The notes under the pieces were generated by a model. The model made no database searches. It was not told the origin of the DNA and saw only the letters and a list, made by a program, of their open reading frames with translations. From an uncultured Anaerolineae bacterium (GTDB taxonomy: Bacteria > Chloroflexota > Anaerolineae > Promineifilales > Promineifilaceae): a DNA stretch of 64,000 nt. Shown piece after piece: positions 7,805 through 16,084 of the stretch (position 1 is the first letter of the stretch; each line of letters starts with the position of its first letter). The translations under genes and the position numbers were made by a program. The stretch lies in contig CALEAD010000034.1 of NCBI GenBank assembly GCA_937943625.1, positions 1 through 64,000 of the forward strand. The letters are read 5' to 3'.

Positions 7805-9253
7805 ATGGATTTGCTGGATGTGTTGAGGCTTTTTGTGCGGATGGTCGTGGCTCACACGGCCGTTTCCCCGGCTGCTTTCTCCTGGCCGCCTGCGAGGCTG
7901 GTGGTGGGTGTCTCTGGCGGGCCAGATTCGCTGGCGCTGCTGCATGTGCTGTGGCGGCTGCTGGGTGCAGAACGGCTGGCGGTGGCGCACGTGAATCATG
8001 GCCTGCGCGCGGAAGCGGTGGCTGAAGCGCAGTTCGTGGCCGAAATGGCCGCTTCCTGGCACATTCCCTGCTACGAAACCAGCCTGGACGCAGCGGCGTG
8101 CGCCAGCACCGCCGGCCTCTCGCTAGAGGAAGCGGGCAGGCAGGCGCGCTATCACTTTTTTGCCCAGGTGGCAGCGCAGGTAGGGGCAACGGCCGTTGCT
8201 GTAGGCCACAATGCTGATGACCAGGCAGAAACGGTGCTGATGCACCTGCTGCGCGGGAGCGGCCTGGCCGGGTTGCGTGGTATGGAGCCGGTTGCGCCAA
8301 TGCCCGGCGCGCCGCAGATTGCTTTGCTGCGGCCGTTTTTGTACACCTCGCGCACTGAGATTGAAGCGTATTGTCAGGCGCAGGGGCTGCAACCGCGTCA
8401 GGACAGCAGCAACCGTGAAGCCACCTTCTTTCGCAACCGCCTGCGCCTGCACTTGCTGCCATTGCTGGCTGAATACAACCCACAAATTCAGGCGCATTTG
8501 CAGCAGTTGGCGCAGGTAGTGGCCGCCGATGAAGCGCTGCTGCGCCAGATGCAGGAGGAGGCGTGGTGGCGCGTTTTGCAGGCGCAACAGGCGGACTGGT
8601 TGGCCTTTGACCGGCAACGCTGGCTGGCGCTGCCGCTTAGTCTGCGGCGGCGCGTGCTGCGCCAGGTGGTTTGGGCGTTTTATCCGAATTGGCGTGATGT
8701 GCCGTTCCGACCGATTGAGCAGGCGCGTCTGCTGATGGAGGAGGGCAGAATAGGGGTGCAGGCAACGCTGCCGAGTGGGGTGACGCTGATGGTGGAAAAC
8801 GGCCGTTTCCTCTTCACGACGCACCCAGGGATAATGCCTGCTTCTGGGCCGCAACTGTTCCAGGATGTGCCCCTCCTCCTGCCTGTGCCGGGGGAAGTAG
8901 CTTTGGCGGATGGGTGGGTGTTGCAAACGACCGTGCTGCCCACGCTCGATTTTGCCGCCATTTGCCAGAATGCTGACCCCTGGCTGGCGCACATCCCTGT
9001 CACGCTGCAACCGCTCTATTTGCGCCCGCGCCAGCCTGGGGAGCGATTCCAGCCATTGGGGCTGAACGGCCGTCATACCTCCCTAAAAAAGGTAATGGTC
9101 AATCGCAAAATTCCCGCTGCTTTGCGTGCGCGCTGGCCGTTGGTGGCCACAGTCGATCATCCCGTCTGGCTGGTAGGGCATCAGCTTGATCAGCGGGCCA
9201 GCCTGCGTGCCACAGACGATGGTGCAATTCAACTGTACTGCTATCGGGTATGA
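7805..9253 (+). CDS. tilS: tRNA(Ile)-lysidine synthase
   Basis: TilS ATP-dependently converts C34 of tRNA-Ile2(CAU) to lysidine, changing both its codon reading (AUA) and its charging. From the ATG at 7805 the protein has 482 residues. The PP-loop SGGPDS is at 37-42, followed by HVNHGLRAEA, GHNADDQAETVLMHLLRGSGLAGLRGM and RPFLYTSRTEIEAYC, all standard TilS motifs. The C-terminal part contains the TilS C-domain (LRPRQPGERFQPLG, LKKVMVNRKIP). The same frame extends upstream to a TTG at 7751, but that start would lie before the tRNA-Leu terminator hairpin, so I prefer 7805. A CAU-anticodon tRNA that could be its substrate lies 244 bases downstream. Confidence 0.93.
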   Translation: MDLLDVLRLFVRMVVAHTAVSPAAFSWPPARLVVGVSGGPDSLALLHVLWRLLGAERLAVAHVNHGLRAEAVAEAQFVAEMAASWHIPCYETSLDAAACASTAGLSLEEAGRQARYHFFAQVAAQVGATAVAVGHNADDQAETVLMHLLRGSGLAGLRGMEPVAPMPGAPQIALLRPFLYTSRTEIEAYCQAQGLQPRQDSSNREATFFRNRLRLHLLPLLAEYNPQIQAHLQQLAQVVAADEALLRQMQEEAWWRVLQAQQADWLAFDRQRWLALPLSLRRRVLRQVVWAFYPNWRDVPFRPIEQARLLMEEGRIGVQATLPSGVTLMVENGRFLFTTHPGIMPASGPQLFQDVPLLLPVPGEVALADGWVLQTTVLPTLDFAAICQNADPWLAHIPVTLQPLYLRPRQPGERFQPLGLNGRHTSLKKVMVNRKIPAALRARWPLVATVDHPVWLVGHQLDQRASLRATDDGAIQLYCYRV

Positions 9254-9274
9254 CACGCAGGCTCTTGAGGGCAG

Positions 9275-9303
9275 TTGACGCTGACCAGATGCGAAAGTAT
9301 ACT
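9275..9303 (+). promoter_or_regulatory. Sigma-70-type promoter of the tRNA-Pro/Gly/CAU cluster
   Basis: TTGACG at 9275-9280 and TATACT at 9298-9303 with a 17-base spacer, the best match to consensus in the window. The expected start (~9310) is just before tRNA-Pro at 9319. Confidence 0.8.
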
Positions 9304-9318
9304 ACCAACATCTTTACC

Positions 9319-9392
9319 CGGGGCGTAGCTCAGTTTGGTAGAGCGCTCGGTTTGGGTCCGAGAGGTCGTCGGTTCAAGTCCGGCCGCCCCGA
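9319..9392 (+). tRNA. tRNA-Pro (anticodon UGG)
   Basis: Acceptor CGGGGCG/CGCCCCG, D-arm GCTC..GAGC, anticodon stem CTCGG/CCGAG with loop TTTGGGT (TGG), T-arm GTCGG-TTCAAGT-CCGGC. First gene of a three-tRNA transcript; no CCA encoded. Confidence 0.96.
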
Positions 9393-9396
9393 TTTT

Positions 9397-9467
9397 GCGG
9401 CAGTGGTGTAGGGGTAACACAGCAGCCTTCCAAGCTGTTATCACGGGTTCAAATCCCGTCTGCCGCT
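9397..9467 (+). tRNA. tRNA-Gly (anticodon UCC)
   Basis: Acceptor GCGGCAG/CTGCCGC, short D-arm, anticodon stem GCAGC/GCTGT with loop CTTCCAA (TCC), T-arm ACGGG-TTCAAAT-CCCGT. It starts only four bases after tRNA-Pro, so the two are co-transcribed and processed. Confidence 0.96.
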
Positions 9468-9496
9468 TTATAGCCAGCAGAAAGCTGTTATCCTGC

Positions 9497-9568
9497 GGGC
9501 TTGTAGCTCAACGGCAGAGCAGTCGGCTCATAACCGATCGGTTCTAGGTTCGAGTCCTAGCAGGCCCA
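9497..9568 (+). tRNA. tRNA with CAU anticodon (elongator Met or Ile2)
   Basis: Acceptor GGGCTTG/CAGGCCC, D-arm GCTC..GAGC, anticodon stem GTCGG/CCGAT with loop CTCATAA (CAT), T-arm CTAGG-TTCGAGT-CCTAG. Position 1-72 is a normal G-C pair and the three consecutive G-C pairs of initiator tRNA are absent, so it is not tRNA-fMet. Choosing between elongator Met and the TilS substrate Ile2 needs an isotype model. The anticodon arm and nearby tilS make Ile2 a real option. The last base overlaps an ATG. Confidence 0.9.
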
Positions 9569-9573
9569 TGTAC

Positions 9574-9600
9574 AAAACCACCTGTCATCGGGTGGTTTTT
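9574..9600 (+). terminator. Terminator of the tRNA cluster
   Basis: Perfect 9-bp stem AAAACCACC/GGTGGTTTT with an 8-base loop directly after the CAU tRNA, running into a T-rich stretch (to ~9620). It rules out an MFS start at the ATG overlapping the tRNA end. Confidence 0.88.
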
Positions 9601-9627
9601 GTTTTGCTTTGCTTTTTTTATTCTGCG

Positions 9628-10824
9628 ATGAGACGACTCCTGATTTTTATTCTCTTTACCTCGGCTTACTTTCTTTCCTACTTTTATCGTTCGGCAAATG
9701 CGGTGATCACACCAGACCTGACGGCCGAAATGGGGTTAAACGCGGCGCAATTGGGGTTGATGACCAGCCTCTTTTTTGCCGCGTTTGCCGGGGTTCAGCT
9801 TCCTGTAGGGGTAGGGCTAGACCGTTGGGGCGCGCGCTGGGTGACGCCGGCGCTCATGTTTGTCACCGTCATCGGCTCGGTTTGCTTTGCCCTGGCGCCC
9901 AGCTTTGCCTGGCTGGCACTGGGGCGGGCGCTAATGGGGGGCGGGATGGGGGGTGTGTTAATGGGATCATTGACGATATTTAGCCAATGGTTTTCTTCCG
10001 CCCGCTTTGCCACGGCTTCTGGCTTGTTGGTAGGATTTGGTTCGGCGGGGGCACTGGCGGCGGCCACGCCGCTGGTGTGGCTAAACCAGATGGTGGGATG
10101 GCGGGCGGTGTTTGGCGCAGGGGCGTTTATCACGGCCGTTCTCGCCTTGCTGATCTTGTTCCTGGTGCGCAACACCCCGCCTGGCGTGCCCTGGATGGGC
10201 GCAACGGCCGTACCGGGCGTAGCCTCATTGACGCGGGTGTTTCGCGACGACCGTGTCTGGCATATCATCCCGCTGGCCTTCTTTTTGGGCGGAACCCTGC
10301 TTGCTTTCCAGGGGTTGTGGGCCGGGCCATACCTCTTTGATGTGCTGGGTCTGAATGATGTGGCCGTGGGCAATGGGCTGCTCATCCTCAGCGGTGGCGC
10401 ATCGTTAGGCTACCTGGTTTCTGGCTGGTTGAGCGACCGCCTGGGGGTAAAGCGCGTGCTGGTTACAGTTGTGGTACTTTTTGTTCTCTGCCAGTTTGCC
10501 CTGGCGTTACGCCCATCGCTTTATCCGGTGCTGGTGCTATACGGCCTGTTGGGCTTCTTTGGCGGCTTTAACGTAATGGTGCTGGCGCAAACGCGGCAAA
10601 TGTTTCCTTTGCAAATGACGGGCCAGGCCGTAACGGCCGTGAACCTGTTTGGCATTGGCGGCGCCTTTTTACAGCAGTGGTGGCTAGGGCTGATCATCAA
10701 GCAGTTTCCGCCTGACCTGGCAGGAAAGTATCCTCCTCAGGCATACACGGCGGCGCTGCTGTTTACGGCCGTTTGTGGGCTGCTGGCCTGGCTGTGGTAT
10801 TTGCCCCTGCTCAAAAAAGGGTAA
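9628..10824 (+). CDS. Major facilitator superfamily transporter
   Basis: A 398-residue inner-membrane protein with about 12 hydrophobic helices. The MFS signature between helices 2 and 3 is GVGLDRWGARWVTPA, and a second cytoplasmic motif SGWLSDRLGVKRV appears in the second half, as expected from the duplicated fold. The N-terminus (RRLLIFILFTSAYFLSYFYRSANAVITPDL) resembles nitrate/hexose-phosphate-type MFS proteins, but the substrate is not readable. The frame opens further upstream at an ATG overlapping the tRNA, but that start would precede the tRNA terminator, so the ATG at 9628 is chosen. It has no obvious operon partner. Confidence 0.88.
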   Translation: MRRLLIFILFTSAYFLSYFYRSANAVITPDLTAEMGLNAAQLGLMTSLFFAAFAGVQLPVGVGLDRWGARWVTPALMFVTVIGSVCFALAPSFAWLALGRALMGGGMGGVLMGSLTIFSQWFSSARFATASGLLVGFGSAGALAAATPLVWLNQMVGWRAVFGAGAFITAVLALLILFLVRNTPPGVPWMGATAVPGVASLTRVFRDDRVWHIIPLAFFLGGTLLAFQGLWAGPYLFDVLGLNDVAVGNGLLILSGGASLGYLVSGWLSDRLGVKRVLVTVVVLFVLCQFALALRPSLYPVLVLYGLLGFFGGFNVMVLAQTRQMFPLQMTGQAVTAVNLFGIGGAFLQQWWLGLIIKQFPPDLAGKYPPQAYTAALLFTAVCGLLAWLWYLPLLKKG

Positions 10825-11004
10825 CCGCTGTTTTGCACATACCAGCAGGCCCTGTCTGTTACTTGCCACGTCTGTCTACCACATATTCCTATTTACTTTG
10901 CCAGCAGTGCGCATACAATTAGCTATATCAGGCGGTAAAATTAGACAAGTTCCTAATTCATTTACCATCAATCTCTTGACTGAAACGAGCCTGATTCACA
11001 CCCC

Positions 11005-13932
11005 ATGAGCCAACCACCCACACAACAAGAAACGGCTGATAGCTTGTTATCACAAGCTCGCCAACATTATCGCCTTGCCGAGTACAGCCAGGCATATGAA
11101 AACCTGGTAGCGGCCCTGTATTTATACAAACAACTGCAACAGCCACACAAGCAGGCGGATGCTCTGATTGGCCTGGGATTAGTCCATTGGCGCCTGGCTA
11201 ACTACATCAGGTCCCTGCAAACGCTGCGGCAGGCGCTGACCTTGTGCCAGCAAATTGGTGCTGATGCGGAGGAAATTTCGTGCCTTAATAACCTGGGTAT
11301 CGTTTATGGCAGCGCGGGAGAATATAAGCAGGCCTTAGCCGCTTTTGCGCGCGCGCAGGTGCTATACGACCGGCCAGACTCCACTGACCAAGGATTTGCA
11401 CTAAACAACATGGGCATGGTTTACCTGGCCATGGGGGAGGTAGAAGAAGCGCGGCGCTGTGTCGCGCAGAGCTTGCAGATTGCGCAGCAGCAAGGCAATA
11501 TGGCGCTTGATACGGTGGCACAGGATACGATGGGAGGAGTGTATCTGGCCACAGGCAACCTGGAAGAAGCATTGGCGTGCTTTATGCAGAGTATCCATCT
11601 GGCACGCAGCCGGGGCAGCCGCCATGATGAGCTGTCCGCGCGGCTGAATGTGGCGCGGGTGTATGAGCGACAGCAGGAATGGTCAACGGCCGTTTCTGCC
11701 TGGCATCAGGCATTGCAGCTAGCAGAGGAAATTGGTGCTCGTGACGAAATGCGCATTTGCCACGACATGCTTACACGCCTCTACAAGCAGTTGGCTCAAT
11801 TTGAACTGGCGCTTGTTCACCACGAGCAATTTCATGCGCTAGACCGCGCCCTGGCTGACAATCTGGCAGAAATGCGTTTCCGCATTTTGGAGTCAGATCA
11901 TCAGCTAGAAGTGGCGCAGAAAGAAGCCGAACTGATGCGCCAGCAAAACCTGCTTCTGGAGCAAGAAATTGCCGAGCGCAAGCAGGTAGAAGATTTTCTG
12001 CGCCAGAGCGAGGCGCGAGTTCGTCTACTTTTTGAGCAAACGGCCGATTATGCCTTGCTGATGCGTTTTTTCCCCAACGAACAAGAGCCACCGATCATTG
12101 TGGATTGTAACGAAGCGGCCTGTCAGAAGCATGGCTATACGCGCGCTGAGTTGATAGGTCAGCCGGTTACTTTGTTGAGTGACCCCGGTGAATATCGTCG
12201 GATGCCGGCTTTGCTGCAGCAACTGCTACATGACGGCAGCATTGCGATTGAGACAGTCCACAGATGCAAAGACGGGAGCACCTTTCCCGTGGAAGTCGTA
12301 GCAAAGCTCGTCGAGATGGGGCAAGAGCGTTACATTTACAGCATTGAGCGGGACATTACGCGGCGCATCCAAATGGAAGCGGAACTGCGCAGCCGCGAAG
12401 AAGTCCTGCGCACGCTGACAGAAGCCTCTCCTGATCCCATTTACTTCAAAGACGGAGAGGGGCGGTGGCTGTTGGCAAATGGCGCCGGCTTGCGCCTGTT
12501 TGGCCTGCAAAACGCCGCTTACTTTGGGCGAACCAATCTTGAGCTGGCACAGGATGTTCCATTTTTTACGGAAGCGTTGCACGTTTGCGTGCACACGGAT
12601 GAACTGGCATGGCAAAGAGGGGAGATGACGCGCACTTTGGAAACCGTGCCTCAGCCCGATGGGCCTCCGCGCCTGCTTGACGTCATTAAGGTGCCGCTGC
12701 TTACGGAAGACGGCCGTCGCAAGGGGCTAGTTGTCTTGGGGCGTGATGTCACGGAGCAAAAACGCGCCGAAGAAGCGCTGCTGCTGGCGCAAAAAACAGA
12801 GAGCCTGGGCGTGCTGGCCGGTGGTGTGGCACATGATTTTAACAACCTGCTGGTCGCGATTCTTGGTCAGACCTCGCTTGCGATGGCTAAACTCCCCCCT
12901 GGCAGTCACGGGCGCAGACACCTGGAAAAAGCGGTGCGCGCCGCAGAGCGCGCCGCTGAGCTCACCCAAAAAATGCTGGCCTATTCCGGGCGCGGCCACT
13001 TTCAGATGGCTCTGCTGGACCTGAATGAGCTGATTGTTGAAAATCTGGGTCTGTTCCGCGCCGCTGTGCCCAAAAACGTGCGCATGGTATCTAACCTGAT
13101 GCCGGAGCTGCCGCTTATTCAGGCTGACGTCGGCCAAATACAGCAGGTGGTGATGAACTTGATCCTGAACGGTGCGGAAGCAATAGGCACTGCGACGGGT
13201 AAACTGACGGTGGCCACGAATGTGGAAAAGTTGGATGGGGTGCCACCGCAGGATTGGCGGTTCTTTGCTTATCCCCCACAGCCAGGAGAATATGTGGCGT
13301 TGATTGTGCAGGACGACGGGGTGGGCATGAGCGATGAACAGGTGAGAAAAATCTTTGATCCCTTCTTTACGACAAAGGAAAGTGGCCATGGCCTAGGGCT
13401 GGCAGCCGTATTGGGGATCGTGCGCGGGCACAAAGGGGGGATAGGAGTCCGCAGTGAGCCTGGGCAGGGTACAACGATGAAGCTTTTCTTCCCCCTGGCC
13501 AGTACGGCAAAGACAGAGTCGGCACGGCCGCTGGTGCGGAAAACGGCCGTTTCCCCAATCAACCCCGCCCCCAGCTCAGTGCTGCTAATTGATACGGAAG
13601 CCGGAGTGCTCGAAACAGCTCGCAACATCCTTTCCCTGGAAGGCCTGAACCTGCTGACTGCGGCAAACGGTCGTGAGGGAATTGCGCTCTACCAACAGTA
13701 CCGCAACTCAATCAAATTGGTGCTGCTGGACCATGCCGTGCCTGGCTTGAGCAGCGCCGAGATCATTCACCAGCTCCGCCAGATAAACCCGGCCGTGCGC
13801 ATCCTCCTCTCTTCCGTCTATACCCAGACAGAGGCCGCGCACCAGTTCCATGAAACAGGCATCATCGGCTTCATCCAGAAACCTTACAACGCCATCACCT
13901 TTAGCGAGGTCGTCCACAAATACCTGCTTTGA
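11005..13932 (+). CDS. TPR-PAS-PAS hybrid sensor histidine kinase with receiver
   Basis: A 975-residue soluble hybrid kinase; no membrane segment is seen, so the signal is intracellular. Order: six or seven TPR repeats (1-~290; e.g. NNLGIVYGSAGEYKQALAAF), a coiled-coil linker (~295-330), PAS 1 (~333-450), PAS 2 (~462-590), HisKA with phospho-His610 in GGVAHDFNNLL, HATPase (~715-835; N box MNLILNGAEAI, DDGVGMSDEQ, GHGLGLAAVLGI), and a C-terminal receiver from ~858 with D909 in LLDHAVPG and a KP pair in IQKPYN. HDFNNLL is typical of the PAS/NtrB-like HisKA subclass. No response-regulator gene adjoins it, so phosphate may pass to its own receiver and on to an unlinked partner. Confidence 0.92.
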   Translation: MSQPPTQQETADSLLSQARQHYRLAEYSQAYENLVAALYLYKQLQQPHKQADALIGLGLVHWRLANYIRSLQTLRQALTLCQQIGADAEEISCLNNLGIVYGSAGEYKQALAAFARAQVLYDRPDSTDQGFALNNMGMVYLAMGEVEEARRCVAQSLQIAQQQGNMALDTVAQDTMGGVYLATGNLEEALACFMQSIHLARSRGSRHDELSARLNVARVYERQQEWSTAVSAWHQALQLAEEIGARDEMRICHDMLTRLYKQLAQFELALVHHEQFHALDRALADNLAEMRFRILESDHQLEVAQKEAELMRQQNLLLEQEIAERKQVEDFLRQSEARVRLLFEQTADYALLMRFFPNEQEPPIIVDCNEAACQKHGYTRAELIGQPVTLLSDPGEYRRMPALLQQLLHDGSIAIETVHRCKDGSTFPVEVVAKLVEMGQERYIYSIERDITRRIQMEAELRSREEVLRTLTEASPDPIYFKDGEGRWLLANGAGLRLFGLQNAAYFGRTNLELAQDVPFFTEALHVCVHTDELAWQRGEMTRTLETVPQPDGPPRLLDVIKVPLLTEDGRRKGLVVLGRDVTEQKRAEEALLLAQKTESLGVLAGGVAHDFNNLLVAILGQTSLAMAKLPPGSHGRRHLEKAVRAAERAAELTQKMLAYSGRGHFQMALLDLNELIVENLGLFRAAVPKNVRMVSNLMPELPLIQADVGQIQQVVMNLILNGAEAIGTATGKLTVATNVEKLDGVPPQDWRFFAYPPQPGEYVALIVQDDGVGMSDEQVRKIFDPFFTTKESGHGLGLAAVLGIVRGHKGGIGVRSEPGQGTTMKLFFPLASTAKTESARPLVRKTAVSPINPAPSSVLLIDTEAGVLETARNILSLEGLNLLTAANGREGIALYQQYRNSIKLVLLDHAVPGLSSAEIIHQLRQINPAVRILLSSVYTQTEAAHQFHETGIIGFIQKPYNAITFSEVVHKYLL

Positions 13933-14016
13933 ATCCTTGTGTACAGCAATCGCTTTAGCGAGAAGGCCAATTCAAGCCAGCATGGCAAACAGGCGCCAGA
14001 TTCTTATCACCGTCTG

Positions 14017-14859
14017 TTAGGGGAGCCACTTGATATTGCGGAAGTTAGGCTTGCGCTTCTGCAAAAAGGCGTTACGCCCCTCTTTTGCTTCTTCCGTCAT
14101 ATAAGCCAGGCGCGTTGCTTCTCCGGCAAAAATTTGCTGTCCCACCATGCCATCATCCGTCAGGTTCATGGCAAACTTCAGCATTTTGATAGAAGTAGGT
14201 GACTTGGCCAAAATCTCCTGTGCCCACTCAAAAGCCGTATCCTCTAGCTCCGCGTGCGGCACAACCGCGTTCACCATGCCCATCTCATAAGCCTCTTGCG
14301 CCGAATAATTACGGCCGAGAAAGAAAATCTCCCGCGCCCGCTTTTGCCCCACTATCTTCGCCAGGTATGCGGAGCCATACCCGCCATCAAAGCTGGTTAC
14401 GTCAGCATCCGTTTGCTTAAAGATGGCGTGTTCTTTGCTCGCCAACGTCAGATCGCACACCACGTGCAGGCTGTGCCCGCCACCCACCGCCCAGCCCGGC
14501 ACGACGGCAATCACTACCTTGGGCATGAAGCGAATCAGCCGCTGCACTTCGAGAATATTCAGTCGTGGCATTCCTTCGTCGTCAACGTAGCCCTGCGCGC
14601 CGCGCACCGTCTGGTCACCACCGCTGCAAAAGGAATAGACGCCATCTTTAGTAGATGGCCCCTCTGCCGAAAGCAGCACTACGCCAATGCTGGTATCTTC
14701 GCGCGCATCTAAGAACGCTTCAAACAGCTCTGCCACTGTTTTGGGGCGAAAAGCGTTGCGCACATTGGGCCGGTTAAAGGCAATCCGCGCGACGCCATTG
14801 CACTTCCTATAGGTAATGTCTTCGTACTCTTTTACGGGGATCCAGTTTGGTTTGTTCAT
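14017..14859 (-). CDS. menB: 1,4-dihydroxy-2-naphthoyl-CoA synthase
   Basis: MenB performs the intramolecular Claisen cyclisation of o-succinylbenzoyl-CoA in menaquinone synthesis. The 280-residue protein has the full crotonase-fold signature of MenB rather than of a generic enoyl-CoA hydratase: RPNVRNAFRP, YSFCSGGDQTVRG, VPGWAVGGGHSLHVVCDLT, DADVTSFDGGYGS and the C-terminal LAYMTEEAKEGRNAFLQKRK. The GGDQ and SFDGGYGS elements carry the active-site Asp and Ser of the family. No other men genes are in the window, so the pathway is dispersed. It implies that menaquinone is used. Confidence 0.96.
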   Translation of the reverse strand: MNKPNWIPVKEYEDITYRKCNGVARIAFNRPNVRNAFRPKTVAELFEAFLDAREDTSIGVVLLSAEGPSTKDGVYSFCSGGDQTVRGAQGYVDDEGMPRLNILEVQRLIRFMPKVVIAVVPGWAVGGGHSLHVVCDLTLASKEHAIFKQTDADVTSFDGGYGSAYLAKIVGQKRAREIFFLGRNYSAQEAYEMGMVNAVVPHAELEDTAFEWAQEILAKSPTSIKMLKFAMNLTDDGMVGQQIFAGEATRLAYMTEEAKEGRNAFLQKRKPNFRNIKWLP

Positions 14860-15180
14860 ATGCTTATGTGTTGTTGGTTTGTTAGTTAGTTGGTTGGTTT
14901 ATTGTGTCTACATCTACTCGTTTTGTAAAGATTGTTGCCCGTAATGTTAGCAAGTTGTTCACCAATGCGCGACACGTTTTGGTCAGGCAACTAACGCGGA
15001 GTTGTTTCTTGACGCTTTCTTGATGGATAGGCCTCTTTTCTTGTCACCCCCTTAACGCAATTACCGCTAAACTCGTAACTACTACAAGGCCAGGCAAAAT
15101 CTTTGGTAGGCTTTGTCATTATCAAGCTCAGGAAAACTTGCACGCAAACCAATCCGCCTGGTGAGCCAAAAGGTGATAAA
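14860..15180. other. Divergent intergenic region with a short GTT-rich tract
   Basis: About 320 bases between divergent menB and the KdpE-like regulator, so both promoters must lie here. A low-complexity GTTGGTTTGTTAGTTAGTTG-type tract is at 14872-14901, and a similar tract recurs near 52256-52305. No RNA gene or further frame is seen. Confidence 0.45.
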
Positions 15181-15933
15181 ATGGGAGTAATAGCTTTTCC
15201 TGGCCTGGCAGAGGCCAGCGTAAACGAACAGCTTGAGCAGCGTGAGATGCAAAAAAGCCGTATTCTAATCGTGGATGATGAACAGGCGATCCGCCGCTTT
15301 TTGCGTACCGCTTTGGGCGTGCATGGGTATGAAGTGTTTGAGGCCAGCACGGGCGAAGATGCGATTCGTCAGGTGGTGAATGTGCGCCCGGACCTGATTA
15401 TTTTGGACCTGGGGTTGCCAGGCATGAACGGCATTGAGGTGACGAAGCGCATCCGTGAATGGGCGCAGACGCCAATTATTATTCTTTCAGTGCAGAACCA
15501 GGAAAGTGACAAAATTGCGGCGCTGGATGCGGGAGCAGATGATTACCTGACAAAGCCGTTTGGCGTAGGGGAACTGACAGCGCGCCTGCGTGTGGCCATG
15601 CGCCATGCGCGCCAGAGTGATGCGGAACCGATCTTTAGCAGCGGGGATTTGCGTGTAGACCTGATGGCCCGGGTGGTAACGCGGGCCGGGGAGGAGGTGG
15701 CGCTGACGCCTACTGAATATGATTTGCTGCGGGTATTAATCCGCCATGCCGGCCGGGTGCTGACGCACCAGCAATTGCTCAAGGAGATTCGCGGCGCGGG
15801 TTACCAGACGGAAACGCATTTGCTGCGCGTACATATGAGTAACCTGCGGCGCAAGCTGGAACGAGACCCCTCGAACCCGCAGTATATTCTCACGGAGCCT
15901 GGTGTTGGCTACCGCTTGCGGGTGGAGGCGTAG
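15181..15933 (+). CDS. OmpR/KdpE-family response regulator
   Basis: A 250-residue DNA-binding regulator. The receiver carries the DDE acidic cluster in ILIVDDEQAIRRF, the phospho-Asp in LIILDLGLPGMNGIEV and the K in YLTKPFGVGEL. A winged helix follows (ALTPTEYDLLRVLIRHAGRVL, then THLLRVHMSNLRRKLE and TEPGVGYRLRV). The motifs match KdpE closely. The start at 15181 has AAAGGTGAT just upstream; a second ATG at 15247 would trim the N-terminus. The kinase encoded convergently next door is KdpD-like, so the two probably pair. There is no kdpFABC operon here, and the nearest K+ genes are a KimA-like importer and two antiporters. Confidence 0.9.
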   Translation: MGVIAFPGLAEASVNEQLEQREMQKSRILIVDDEQAIRRFLRTALGVHGYEVFEASTGEDAIRQVVNVRPDLIILDLGLPGMNGIEVTKRIREWAQTPIIILSVQNQESDKIAALDAGADDYLTKPFGVGELTARLRVAMRHARQSDAEPIFSSGDLRVDLMARVVTRAGEEVALTPTEYDLLRVLIRHAGRVLTHQQLLKEIRGAGYQTETHLLRVHMSNLRRKLERDPSNPQYILTEPGVGYRLRVEA

Positions 15934-16017
15934 AAGAAAAGGTGGTTAACGGTTTATCGGTACGCCGCACTTTGTTTTCTGTGCTGGACACTGGCGTTTT
16001 TGCTGGCTGCTAGAGTA

Positions 16018-16069
16018 GCGCAATTTGCCAAACGTTACGGCGCCAGAGGTCAGCGCAAATTTCGCCAGA
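16018..16069. repeat. Dispersed intergenic repeat, copy 1
   Basis: About 50 bases matching 40998-41050 (shared blocks ATTTGCCA, GCGCCAGAG and TCAGCGCAAATTTCGCCAG; roughly 80% identical by eye). It lies between convergent genes and codes for nothing recognisable. Confidence 0.65.
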
Positions 16070-16084
16070 CTCTCGTTCTGTGCT

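Noticed and set aside
8123-9076. Long minus-strand frame opposite tilS
   Set aside because: Composition (Gln/Arg/His-rich, no motif) is that of an antisense shadow of a GC-rich gene.
9568-9627. Upstream ATG start for the MFS transporter
   Set aside because: It overlaps the last base of the CAU tRNA and precedes the cluster terminator; the ATG at 9628 starts at a normal MFS N-terminus.
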